Assembly: GCF_032271945.1 (NCBI RefSeq)
Contig: NZ_CP130319.1
Coordinates: 3,987,001 to 4,051,000 of the forward strand
Direction: 5' to 3'
Length of the DNA: 64,000 nucleotides
DNA from: Paenibacillus sp. MBLB1832
GTDB taxonomy: Bacteria; Bacillota; Bacilli; Paenibacillales; NBRC-103111
In this document: positions 36,164 to 45,043 of the stretch, piece by piece
How the letters are laid out: each line of letters starts with the position of its first letter
Numbering within the stretch: the stretch's first letter is position 1
The notes under the pieces: model-generated
Seen by the model: the letters and a program-made list of their open reading frames with translations, nothing else
What the model was told of the DNA's origin: nothing
The model's database searches: none
Made by a program: the position numbers and the translations under genes

Positions 36164-37930
36164 TCAGATCCCTTCTATAGCATTTAATTCATTAATCTCG
36201 GTTGACTTGCTTATGTATGCTTTAATTCTTAGAATAGTCTCCTCTTTGAAGTAATACCTTTTCCTACCATCCTTCCAAATCAAAGTGTAATCTGCCTCAA
36301 TACCTTGCTCTCTCAACACTTTCCATAACCTCTTCTCCCCAACTTTCAGGCTTTTCATTACATCATTAAAGCTAAATCCATTTTCTTCTTGTTTTCTTTT
36401 TTTTATGATTCCCATACATACTTTTAGCTGTGCATCATTATAATAGTTATCTGCCAACGTTCTACTTTCACTTACTCGGTATGGCTTAAGTTGTCCAGAT
36501 AGGGTAAAAGCAATAATCTCTAGAATTGTAAATGAGTGCTTAGCATATTTAGATAAAACATGATGGAAACTAATCATTGAGGCACTTATATCCTCCACAA
36601 TCACCCCAAGACAATCCTCAACTAGCTTATTTACCTCTTCAATTTGATACATTGCATTTGGTGAATTTGCCACACGCATTGCAGTTAAATAGCCTGCATC
36701 AACTATTTTTTGAACAGAATCTGGTATAATTTCAATAATTAATCCTACTTCTTTCTTTGAAATCAGAGTTTGCTTGCTGCACAAGTAGCTATCTAACTTT
36801 GACTTTTCAACTAAATATCTTTGCTGGCCGTTTGTATACTTCGTTTCGATGTTTAACTCGTTATAATCGTTTAATTCATGTAATTTTTCATAGGCAATTC
36901 CTGTTTTCTGTCTTACTTCTTCCCTTCGAACCCTACCTCTATGCTCAAGTAAATTAGGATATCTTTTGAATACAGAAAAATCTTTCCGTACATTCCCATC
37001 ATCAATTTGTTTCAAAAAATAAGCGTTATATGCCTCAGCAATCTTATAACATTCGAGTTCCTCAAGTATTTTTTGAAAAGCACTAAGTCGTTCATATCGC
37101 TGACTTCCTGGATTTCGCTTTAAAAAATCATTCAGAACCCTGTAGAAGTTATTAGGAAAATCTAAATACATCCAATACACATTGGCTATTCCAATTGCTA
37201 ATTTTAGCCCACTTTTCACACCTTCGGACTGATTATGAAAAAACGATAAATTTTCTGTAGACATCTCGGTATAATCAATCCCACCAATAAGTAAGTGAAA
37301 GCTACAGTACGCCAATTGGAAAAAATTTTTAAAATTAAAATTAAAATTCTCAATTGTAATTCTATCTTTTTCCCATAAGGCATTTTGTATTTGTTTTTGG
37401 GATTCCAACAATAACAACACATTATCTTTCATCTCTGGCTCTATCTTTTTGAAATTTAAGGAACACTCTCCACATTTACGATTCATAAAAGCTGACAAAC
37501 TAATCATTTGCCTGCACTGTGGGCATTGATCAACCAACATTACATTATGAACAATACATACATGAAATGGAGTTAAACACCAGGATGTTCGATGATAGTA
37601 ATTATCTTTGATACATACAGGACAATATTTGACTTTATTTTTCATAATAATTTTGGTATATAGATCTGCTCCTAAAAAGCTTTTTAAATTGTATCCATTC
37701 CTTTCATTAATAAAACCATTTTCGCTATCAACTAATGCTTCCAACATCTGTAATGATTCTTGATTGAATTCGTTATTATGTGCCTCATAGATTGATAAGT
37801 GCATATAATTATAAAGGTATGAAAATCGGTATCTATTCATTTTAGATACTCGGTAAAGAAAGCCTGATATACTCTCATCACTTAAGATAAAGGGTCGGAT
37901 TAGCAATTGTTTATGAAATTCATTTTTCAT
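36164..37930 (-). CDS. tniQ: TniQ/TnsD-family target-selection protein 1 (long form)
   Basis: 588 aa. N-terminal TniQ domain (LLIRPFILSDESISGFLYRV). Zinc-finger Cys/His cluster at ~105-165: YCPVCIKDNYYHRTSWCL, CIVHNVMLVDQCPQCRQ, RKCGECSL. The long C-terminal half (~300-588) has winged-helix-like segments (VRQKTGIAYEKLHEL, VMKSLKVGEKRLWKVLREQG) that could read a specific attachment site, as TnsD does. Overlaps the upstream 129-aa gene by 11 nt. It would direct the TnsABC machinery of module 1 to a chromosomal site. Confidence 0.82.
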   Translation of the reverse strand: MKNEFHKQLLIRPFILSDESISGFLYRVSKMNRYRFSYLYNYMHLSIYEAHNNEFNQESLQMLEALVDSENGFINERNGYNLKSFLGADLYTKIIMKNKVKYCPVCIKDNYYHRTSWCLTPFHVCIVHNVMLVDQCPQCRQMISLSAFMNRKCGECSLNFKKIEPEMKDNVLLLLESQKQIQNALWEKDRITIENFNFNFKNFFQLAYCSFHLLIGGIDYTEMSTENLSFFHNQSEGVKSGLKLAIGIANVYWMYLDFPNNFYRVLNDFLKRNPGSQRYERLSAFQKILEELECYKIAEAYNAYFLKQIDDGNVRKDFSVFKRYPNLLEHRGRVRREEVRQKTGIAYEKLHELNDYNELNIETKYTNGQQRYLVEKSKLDSYLCSKQTLISKKEVGLIIEIIPDSVQKIVDAGYLTAMRVANSPNAMYQIEEVNKLVEDCLGVIVEDISASMISFHHVLSKYAKHSFTILEIIAFTLSGQLKPYRVSESRTLADNYYNDAQLKVCMGIIKKRKQEENGFSFNDVMKSLKVGEKRLWKVLREQGIEADYTLIWKDGRKRYYFKEETILRIKAYISKSTEINELNAIEGI

Positions 37931-38309
37931 GTTTCCAACGTCTTTTCTTACGACTCTTTAGTTGGTCTTTAAGTGAACGAATTCGTTCTTGATAACTTTC
38001 GATATTCTGTTCACTCGCATCCACATAATTGGAAACAAGTAAAGCTATTGCTAAACTTCCATCTTTCAACAAGACCAAAATGTAACTTTCGTCGTAATTA
38101 TCAACGAAAATAGGTATATCTCCTGAGAGTTTCCCATACCATTGTTCACGTATTGCAATACTGCAACTATAAGTTGTTCCATTAAATAGTATTCCTTTCT
38201 CCGTTATCTTAGCTTGATCAGTTGGAAATAAATCAATTAATTTTTCCACACTAGTTACACCTCCTATTATTCTAGTAGTCCTATTATTTCCAAATGATAG
38301 ATTTATCAT
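37920..38309 (-). CDS. Free-standing Mu/TnsB-type transposase C-terminal beta-barrel-like protein
   Basis: 129 aa. The core KITEKGILFNGTTYSCSIAI, then EQWYGKLSGDIPIFVDNYDE and YILVLLKDGS, follows the pattern of the Mu-transposase C-terminal barrel. Compare GILLMGHHFFSEELNELRKR...VLIRYGSDLRVIYV in TnsB 1. A basic helix ends it (RIRSLKDQLKSRKKRRWKHE). There is no catalytic DDE part. First gene of the unit leading to TniQ 1, divergent from xre. It may be an independent adaptor or the relic of a third TnsB; the clean start and coupling favour a real gene. Confidence 0.55.
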   Translation of the reverse strand: MINLSFGNNRTTRIIGGVTSVEKLIDLFPTDQAKITEKGILFNGTTYSCSIAIREQWYGKLSGDIPIFVDNYDESYILVLLKDGSLAIALLVSNYVDASEQNIESYQERIRSLKDQLKSRKKRRWKHEK

Positions 38310-38399
38310 ACATATATATAGTATTAATTAATAAATACCATTTTTCTCTCGTGTTTATCTATATTCTTGTTGACTACACTTCAATTAGAGGTGTAGCTA

Positions 38400-38741
38400 A
38401 TGTCTGAATCAATTTTAAAATTAATTGGTAAACGGATACGGGACTTACGAAAAGAAAAAGGATTGTCACAGGAGCAATTAGGTGAGTTGGCGAACTTAAA
38501 CTACACCTATATTGGGGGAGTCGAGCGAGCGGAAACCAATATATCTGTCCTTAATCTTACAAAAATTGCACATGCATTAAATGTTGGGGTAATTGAACTC
38601 TTCTCTTATACTAGGATAAACAACCAAACAAAAGGGAGATCTTCTGATTTAGAACAAATCATTGAGCTTCTTCTTTCAATCAGTCCTAAAGAAGTGAAAA
38701 AAGCGAAGAACATATTGATGGAAGTTTTTGATAAAAATTAA
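38400..38741 (+). CDS. XRE-family transcriptional regulator
   Basis: 113 aa. Helix-turn-helix ~10-65: RIRDLRKEKGLSQEQLGELA, then YIGGVERAETNISVLNLTKI. Divergent from the 129-aa/TniQ unit with a ~90-bp AT-rich gap (TATATATAGTATTAATTAAT), and convergent with tnsABC 1. It is the only plus-strand gene in the block and probably represses the TniQ unit. A role in timing transposition is inference. Confidence 0.85.
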   Translation: MSESILKLIGKRIRDLRKEKGLSQEQLGELANLNYTYIGGVERAETNISVLNLTKIAHALNVGVIELFSYTRINNQTKGRSSDLEQIIELLLSISPKEVKKAKNILMEVFDKN

Positions 38742-38767
38742 ACGGCGGCCTGAGTGGCCGCCGTTTG
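38740..38767. terminator. Convergent terminator of xre and tnsC 1
   Basis: AAACGGCGGCC / GGCCGCCGTTT, an 11-bp GC-rich stem with a 5-base loop and T-rich flank, exactly between the converging stop codons. Confidence 0.8.
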
Positions 38768-38778
38768 ATTTTTGACCT

Positions 38779-39828
38779 CTATACATTTAGCGAAGGTCCT
38801 TGAGCTTTCTGTGAGTTTCTTCCCTTTTTCCTTTTAATCATCAGTTTCTCTTTGTACTTGTTCATCGCATCATTCTCAGTACCAAGCGCTGCTTCTAAAT
38901 CAAAATTTGGATCAGCGAAGGGATTTGCAACAAATGGTCTAGCCACTTGTTTTACTTTCATAAGCGCCTTCTCCAAATGTGCTTCAGTTATTTTATCAGC
39001 GCCCGCCTTAGCTGCAATATAGGTTGCATATTCAAGTAACTTCATGACATAAAAAGGTATCCCCATCGAAATAAAATACAGTTTATCTGCCATTCGCGGA
39101 TCAGCTAGATTCGCCAATTCAGCAAAAGGGAGCATCTTATCAACTTTTTGAAGAAATACCCTGAAAGTAAGAATCTCCTCAACGGTACCATATGCGAAAG
39201 CTTCTAACGCAACTTTGTTGCAAAATCTTCGATCTAATTGGGGATTACTAATAAAAACTTTTACTGATTCTGGCATTCCACAGAGAATAACAGCAATGCC
39301 AATTTCTTCAGTAAATGTTTTGACCCAGTTTGATGCTGTCGCTAGCACATATTCGGTGTCTGCATCAATTAGATGCTGAAACTCGTCAAAAATAAATCCT
39401 TTTATCCCAAGTTCCTTAGCAAAGTGATGAATACGACTGGTCAACTCAGATTCGGACCCTTTATGGCTGAAGGGATCTCCCATATCTTCAAGTATTTTCG
39501 AAGCAAGCATTCTCGGTGTAGCTTTTGGGGGAACGACTACCCTTAATACTGGAATATGAGTGTATACTCGATCATCCGTTTCTTTAATTTCTCGAGGATA
39601 TCTTGCCGTAAACTCCTTGGTTACAGTACTTTTACCTGCTCCAGTTGGCCCAATAATGAATAGGCCATCCGGACTCACTGAGCCTTCCGACAAATTTAGG
39701 AGCGTTTCTAACTCTTCTAGAAGATTTTCATACTTTGGGTGGTGGACAATAATCTGTCTTACATGTTCAACCCGTCTCTTCAACTCCTTCGAATCAGGTA
39801 CTTTTCCTGCTAATCGCTCAAACTCCAA
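38779..39828 (-). CDS. tnsC: Tn7-like transposition AAA+ ATPase TnsC, module 1
   Basis: 349 aa; a TTG start directly abuts the tnsB stop, behind AAAGGAG. AAA+ regulator: Walker A IIGPTGAGKSTVTKEF (~60), Walker B GFIFDEFQHLIDAD (~145), sensor-like CGMPESVKVFISNPQLDRRF. It bridges target-bound TniQ and the TnsAB transposase. The basic tail (EKLMIKRKKGRNSQKAQ) may contact DNA. Only moderately similar to the TnsC at 53595, so the modules are not duplicates. Confidence 0.87.
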   Translation of the reverse strand: MEFERLAGKVPDSKELKRRVEHVRQIIVHHPKYENLLEELETLLNLSEGSVSPDGLFIIGPTGAGKSTVTKEFTARYPREIKETDDRVYTHIPVLRVVVPPKATPRMLASKILEDMGDPFSHKGSESELTSRIHHFAKELGIKGFIFDEFQHLIDADTEYVLATASNWVKTFTEEIGIAVILCGMPESVKVFISNPQLDRRFCNKVALEAFAYGTVEEILTFRVFLQKVDKMLPFAELANLADPRMADKLYFISMGIPFYVMKLLEYATYIAAKAGADKITEAHLEKALMKVKQVARPFVANPFADPNFDLEAALGTENDAMNKYKEKLMIKRKKGRNSQKAQGPSLNV

Positions 39829-41895
39829 TTAAATTATCTCCTTTCGACCACTCCCCCAACTGTCTGCAATTTTATCTAGATCTACGATGTCAACATGCAA
39901 GGCACCAGGTTTAGGTCGCTCAATAATAGATTCATCCTGATTATTATCAGATTTGGATGGTTTTATACCTTCGCGACTCTCCTCAGGACTTAAAATTGAA
40001 ATATTCATAGATTCTGCAAGTCCAGGAATTTGCTCAACTGGTACACCTTTGATTGCACTTGCTACAGTCTCATTGGCTGCCGCTTCCCTACTTTTTCTTC
40101 TACGAATCCCTTGATATTCTAATTTGCATTCTTCTTGTATTTCTTCTATTTTTAGTCTAGCCCTACCTTGCAGCGAAGAATCGTACTCGTTATATGCACT
40201 TCCATCCTTGTTTGTCAGATATTCCAGCAGTTCTGCATGGATCAGGTGATTCTTGTCCAACTTTTTCCGTTCCAAACCCCCACTTTTAATAAATGCTTCA
40301 ATATAACGTTTATTAAATTCGTCTTTTACATATATAACCCTTAAATCAGAGCCATAACGAATCAGTACTTCACGACTTCTACCTTCACGTTCCAATCGCT
40401 TTCTAAGCTCATTTAATTCTTCGCTAAAAAAGTGATGACCCATAAGTAATATTCCTCGAGGACCGACGGTACGTGTATCACTGTTTGAAGAGAAGAGTAA
40501 TTCCAAATACTGACGATTCGTAGGTAATTGAGGATGGACCTTCATATCTTTTAATCCTTTAGCCCATAAATGCGCTGGAACCCCTTGAATGTTTTGCCCT
40601 CTATTAAAATTGTTAGCTACCATGTCAACAATTGCTATGTGTGCGATATGATATAGTCCTTTAATATCGACCACCGCTTTCGCTACAGAGTCATATTGTC
40701 CTTTTTCTGAGGGATTTGAAAAAAGGGAACCGACTAATCCTTGAAATGCTTTATGATTTAGATTTCCTAGTGCTTGTTCAACAGTACCCTTCTGATGACC
40801 GGATGCTATTTCACAATATCTTAAGCCGATACGAAGAGCCGAACACACCTCTTCTACTTCTTTCGCGTCGTTAACCTTTGCATTATCCAAAAGTATGGAT
40901 TGAGGGACACCATAAGCCGTCCAATTTTTCTCAACTCGTGGGTACAACTCTTTAAATCCAGTCTTTGGTAGTATGCAATGTAAAATTAATTGTTTCCAAT
41001 CACCAGCATTAGGCTCCTTTTTAAAGATGATATTAAATCCCATCGGTTCACCCGTAGCCTGATCAATTCCATACATAAGGCATGGACGATATAACTCGTC
41101 AAGTTCAAAGTCGACAATTAAACAATCAATTGGTGTCCAATCACATTCCATGCATTCAAGTGGCCGTGTTGCTCTTGCATTTGAATGTACACCATTATGC
41201 TTTAAATCAGCTTGATTTTTACCCATGTGTTCTTTATCTCGCTCATATGTATCCACTGTTGCCTTCCGTATTCTTCGATATGTAGATTCTGAAAAAATCT
41301 CCAGTTGAATTTCTCTGGTCAAATTCATATTTTTTATTTCAGCTTCAAGCACATTATATTCTTCTTTAATAGAAACGTATTCCGCTTTACTTCCATATTT
41401 TAAAATGATGCGAGAAGCTTCAATCATTACATCTTTAGATACTCGATGATCTTTTGGTCCCCTTACTTGTGGAATTAAGTCAAATTTGTTCTCACGCTTA
41501 TACCATAAATCTAACCATCTATATATGGACGCGGGTGAGATTGAACCATTTGGTTTTAACTCCTCTGGATAGTTTTCAGCATACTCTTTTATTTGCGATG
41601 GCCTTATTTTTCGTTCAATAATAGGCAAAATTGCCTTATAACGTTTCTCCATAATATCGACTTGATTCACAGAATAATCTTTTGTACTGTATTCAATTAC
41701 GTCAGAATCTTGTCCTTCATGCAGAATCATTAACCGTTTCTCATTGTAAGCACTCAAGACCTCATCAAGAGACAGTAATTCCTTTGTGTCGTGTGTTATA
41801 TTAAGTAATTCAATATCATCATCTCTGTGCCGGAGAACTTCATAAATGTTAGTTCCAATTCGAAACTGCGTTCCGTATTTGAAATTTATGAGCAC
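39829..41895 (-). CDS. tnsB: Tn7-like DDE transposase TnsB, module 1
   Basis: 688 aa, GTG start behind GAGGAGGGAAGTTT. N-terminal DNA-binding domains (~50-230: KRYKAILPIIERKIRPSQIK). RNase H-fold catalytic core ~240-440: first Asp in CLMYGIDQATGEP, second Asp in SILLDNAKVND, Glu in ASGHQKGTVEQALGN. A Mu-type beta-barrel follows (~500-570), then a charged C-terminal tail that would bind TnsC. It cuts and joins the transposon 3' ends. It overlaps the original tnsA reading frame. Confidence 0.9.
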   Translation of the reverse strand: MLINFKYGTQFRIGTNIYEVLRHRDDDIELLNITHDTKELLSLDEVLSAYNEKRLMILHEGQDSDVIEYSTKDYSVNQVDIMEKRYKAILPIIERKIRPSQIKEYAENYPEELKPNGSISPASIYRWLDLWYKRENKFDLIPQVRGPKDHRVSKDVMIEASRIILKYGSKAEYVSIKEEYNVLEAEIKNMNLTREIQLEIFSESTYRRIRKATVDTYERDKEHMGKNQADLKHNGVHSNARATRPLECMECDWTPIDCLIVDFELDELYRPCLMYGIDQATGEPMGFNIIFKKEPNAGDWKQLILHCILPKTGFKELYPRVEKNWTAYGVPQSILLDNAKVNDAKEVEEVCSALRIGLRYCEIASGHQKGTVEQALGNLNHKAFQGLVGSLFSNPSEKGQYDSVAKAVVDIKGLYHIAHIAIVDMVANNFNRGQNIQGVPAHLWAKGLKDMKVHPQLPTNRQYLELLFSSNSDTRTVGPRGILLMGHHFFSEELNELRKRLEREGRSREVLIRYGSDLRVIYVKDEFNKRYIEAFIKSGGLERKKLDKNHLIHAELLEYLTNKDGSAYNEYDSSLQGRARLKIEEIQEECKLEYQGIRRRKSREAAANETVASAIKGVPVEQIPGLAESMNISILSPEESREGIKPSKSDNNQDESIIERPKPGALHVDIVDLDKIADSWGSGRKEII

Positions 41896-41983
41896 AAACT
41901 TCCCTCCTCAACCGAAAAACGTAAAATTGAATCGTCAGATAGCTTTACATTAACTAAATCTGTTGAAATCTCTTTTAGGTAGA

Positions 41984-42544
41984 TCAATTGATAAACAGCT
42001 TTATAGAAGCTCTCTTCATCAATTTCCGACAAGATTCCCTCAATTCAAAAAGATACATTTCTGTTTTTAACTGTAATTGCTCCAAAACAAGGTCCATAAT
42101 ATTGTCCGTTACTTCTTGAGTACCTAGGTGACGAAGCAATGAAAGATTGGTTTGCAAGTGTCTTGGGTTTATTTCTACCTCTGTGAATACCTCATAATTC
42201 CACCCCTGAGCTTCGCAAAATTTACGTCCAACTTCATACTTAATTACATTTTTAGGGGAATTCTTAAATCGAAGAGCTTTCACCTCAATAATGAATACTC
42301 GACCATCTTTCAGGATTAATTTGAAATCCGGAAAATACTTATGCTTCTTACCATTCAATGAATAACGGATACAGACTGGTTGATAAAAAATCTCATCAAC
42401 TTGCTGATCGAAGTCAGCTAATCTAATGAAGTTCCTTTCAAGGAAACTTTCCCAATGAATCATTTCGCCAGTTTTAAGAAATGGTTCTTTCCCGCGGTAA
42501 CCTTTTCTTTTCGGCTTAATTCCTCGAGCCGGTTTGTATGGCAA
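41984..42544 (-). CDS. tnsA: Tn7-like endonuclease TnsA, module 1, C-terminus frameshifted
   Basis: 186 aa, TTG start behind GAGGTG. Restriction-like nuclease for 5'-strand cleavage: Glu in ESFLERNFIRLADFD, Asp in KYFPDFKLILKDG, ExK in FIIEVKALRF. The catalytic domain is intact. After about residue 170 the frame goes wrong. The neighbouring frame continues as EIDEESFYKAVYQLIYLKEI, then STDLVNVKLSDDS, ending at 41886 inside tnsB, and it matches the C-terminus of TnsA 2. A single-base change near 42040 or a programmed -1 shift explains it. The lost part is the TnsC-interacting domain. Confidence 0.82.
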   Translation of the reverse strand: MPYKPARGIKPKRKGYRGKEPFLKTGEMIHWESFLERNFIRLADFDQQVDEIFYQPVCIRYSLNGKKHKYFPDFKLILKDGRVFIIEVKALRFKNSPKNVIKYEVGRKFCEAQGWNYEVFTEVEINPRHLQTNLSLLRHLGTQEVTDNIMDLVLEQLQLKTEMYLFELRESCRKLMKRASIKLFIN

Positions 42545-42785
42545 CTCATATCACCTCAGTTAGTTTCATAATTTATGATAAAAGTATTGACTACAACGTT
42601 TTATTTAAAACCTCATCGGTCATCGCGAACTTCTATGAACAATCCTTTTTCCAATAAACTAGATAAAATACGTAAAAGACTTACGATAATAAATCGGAAG
42701 CCTTTTACTTATCAGCATATTCTTCTATTCCCATATTCCTGTGAAAACTATTTATTTCTGAAGAACATAGTCATTAACACAGAAT

Positions 42786-43763
42786 TCATAATCCAATATT
42801 TTTTACTTCGGTCTCATGTAGCGCTTCAGCCAGTGCTGTGTACTTACGGATCATAACCGATGTATTATATCTTGATCGAACCATTATTGACTGGTCATTA
42901 TATCCTGCTTTGGTTGCAGTAATAATAAATCCTGACCTGAGACTCTGAGACGAGAAAAGCTTCTCATCAAAACCAGCTGCTTTTACATATCTCTTCAACA
43001 TTAAGGTAACTGCTCTATCATTAAGTCTATTTGAACCGATTCGATAATTACAACGGAACAAAGGACCACTTTTAATACCGGACAGAGTAATCAGGTCTTG
43101 AACGGCCCTAGCAGGGCATGTATCGATGCAATTACCATAATGTATTACGAGTTTCTCGCAGCTTTTATTTTGATTGTTATTAGATTTTCGAATTATCACT
43201 TCAATGCCTTTATCATTGAAACTAATATCCTCTACATTAATTGCGACTAACTCACTCCTTCTCAATGCTCCCGAAAAACCAATAAGTAAAATCGCCTTAT
43301 CGCGTGTCCCCTTAAGTTTTAATTGCACCTTGCTTAACATAACTTTTAGTAAATCAACAGGTACCGGTGTCTTAATTACTTCTTCATTGCCGTAAACATC
43401 TTCAATACCCAGAATAATTTTCCGGATTGACACAGTCTTTGGTCTTTTAAATCCATTTACTATATGAGCATGTGAAATTGCACTCATTTTCCTATAAATA
43501 GTGCTTGTTTTATACCCACTAATTGCTAAACTAGTTAGATATATTGCAAATATCTCATCATCAACTGGTACAGAGTTAACACCTTTTTCAGTGCACCATG
43601 TTGTAAAATGATCTAAATCGGCACTATATGCCCTTATTGTATTAGTTGATTTTTCACGAGATATTCTCTTTTTTGTGCTATCTAAGATATCATTTATAAT
43701 ATTTTTTGTACTTTTATTCAAAAGTTCAAAATCCTTAATATCAATGTTTTTCTTCATAATCAA
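42786..43763 (-). CDS. Tyrosine recombinase with degenerate active site
   Basis: 325 aa. N-terminal SAM-like core-binding domain ~30-115 (TNTIRAYSADLDHFTTWCTE) and a catalytic domain ~140-320. Conserved first Arg in FSGALRRSELVA, second Arg in SQSLRSGF and Tyr in VMIRKYTALAEAL. The usual His before the second Arg (HSLRSG) is Gln, and the usual GH motif reads RSRYNTSVM. It may be impaired or have shifted chemistry. It lies 22 nt before an IS-free gap to tnsA 1 and 51 nt after TniQ 2, on the same strand. It could move part of the block by itself. Confidence 0.8.
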   Translation of the reverse strand: MIMKKNIDIKDFELLNKSTKNIINDILDSTKKRISREKSTNTIRAYSADLDHFTTWCTEKGVNSVPVDDEIFAIYLTSLAISGYKTSTIYRKMSAISHAHIVNGFKRPKTVSIRKIILGIEDVYGNEEVIKTPVPVDLLKVMLSKVQLKLKGTRDKAILLIGFSGALRRSELVAINVEDISFNDKGIEVIIRKSNNNQNKSCEKLVIHYGNCIDTCPARAVQDLITLSGIKSGPLFRCNYRIGSNRLNDRAVTLMLKRYVKAAGFDEKLFSSQSLRSGFIITATKAGYNDQSIMVRSRYNTSVMIRKYTALAEALHETEVKNIGL

Positions 43764-43813
43764 ACCTCCTAACCACTATTTTTAAGAATAAATCACTAAA
43801 CTAATGCAGCAAA

Positions 43814-44794
43814 CTACTCATGTAGTCCAATTTTAAATCCAAATTTATCCCCTACTGCATTCATGGATTTTGTTAAAAATGAAGTAATTTCCTTTTCAAG
43901 CCCATTTAATATAGGTTCGACATGTTTAGTTTTCAGGTTCAAAAAGTTTAAAACCTCTTGAGTTAAAATAATATACGGATCTCTGTTTAATTCATTCTTT
44001 AGACTTATTAGTTTATTATTAAACAAACCATCATCTAAATTGACCATAAGACAATTAAATTTAATAGGCCAATCTAAAAAATAACTCCAACTTTCATTCA
44101 TCAAGCTGTCCATCAGTATGATATCTTGTAAGAATGCCCAACAACTAGTTCTAACCTTCCCCCTATATAATAAATATTTCGAGAGGCGAAGCAATATTTC
44201 GATTGAATCCTGTACCTCTAATGAACTCAAGAAATTAGACTCCGGCTCGTTAGATAAATTATTATTCATTATTTTAGAGTAAATGAAATAATTATGGTTG
44301 TTTTTATGTTGCACTCTCTTAACTGCGTTAATTGAACGATAATCTTTACCACAATCACAGAAAAGTAAATCTGTACTTAAGCTCCTAATTTCCCTACCGC
44401 ATGTACAATGACTAAGCATATAACTGTTATGTTCTTGGCAGATTGTATAACCTACAAATCTCCATACATTCCTGTGGAACGGATTATCTTCCAAACATTT
44501 TGGGCAAATACGTATTGAATCTTTAAGAAATCCATACTTACTAACAAATGGATTATTCATACAAATATTCATTATTTTTTGATTATGATATAGCTTCGCA
44601 ATATACTCTTTAGAAACTCTATGTGATAGATCAATTGATTTTTTTTGATTCAGAAGTAATTTATTCTCAAAGTTACAACTCATTTTTTTTATAACAGCTT
44701 TTGATTGGTAATAATTACTTTTTAGTAATCTGCTTAAATAACTACCAAGAGTCTCGTCTATAATAGGACAAGGTATATTTAAAAATTTATTCAT
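43814..44794 (-). CDS. tniQ: TniQ-family protein 2 (short form)
   Basis: 326 aa. TniQ N-terminal region (FLNIPCPIIDETLGSYLSRL). Zinc cluster at ~115-160: ICPKCLEDNPFHRNVWRF, ICQEHNSYMLSHCTCG, FCDCGKDY. Rather short C-terminal part without the HTH extension of TniQ 1. It is not beside a tnsABC set but precedes the tyrosine recombinase. It could be an alternative targeting factor for one of the two TnsABC sets, or part of a recombinase-based unit. Confidence 0.78.
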   Translation of the reverse strand: MNKFLNIPCPIIDETLGSYLSRLLKSNYYQSKAVIKKMSCNFENKLLLNQKKSIDLSHRVSKEYIAKLYHNQKIMNICMNNPFVSKYGFLKDSIRICPKCLEDNPFHRNVWRFVGYTICQEHNSYMLSHCTCGREIRSLSTDLLFCDCGKDYRSINAVKRVQHKNNHNYFIYSKIMNNNLSNEPESNFLSSLEVQDSIEILLRLSKYLLYRGKVRTSCWAFLQDIILMDSLMNESWSYFLDWPIKFNCLMVNLDDGLFNNKLISLKNELNRDPYIILTQEVLNFLNLKTKHVEPILNGLEKEITSFLTKSMNAVGDKFGFKIGLHE

Positions 44795-44934
44795 ATTTTT
44801 ACCTCGAATATTTTTAAATTAAAATACCATTATTACACTTTTTTTCATTTTTATTCACAATCTTAAATAAAGCTATCAACAAAAGCATACCACAGCGCAT
44901 ATTTATAAAATTTTCATTTGCAATACGCTTACTA

Positions 44935-44971
44935 ATAAAAAAAGCTTACCTTTAATGAATCCAGGTAAGCA
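44935..44971 (-). terminator. Terminator of OLD/helicase operon 1
   Basis: GCTTACCT / AGGTAAGC with an 11-base loop; on the minus strand it is followed by TTTTTTT. It lies ~75 nt after the helicase stop. Confidence 0.75.
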
Positions 44972-45043
44972 AACTGCTGTTCGATCTGGATGAAGCATAA
45001 ATATAATGGAATATTCATGGTCAGTTTGAGGTATTTATCTTTA

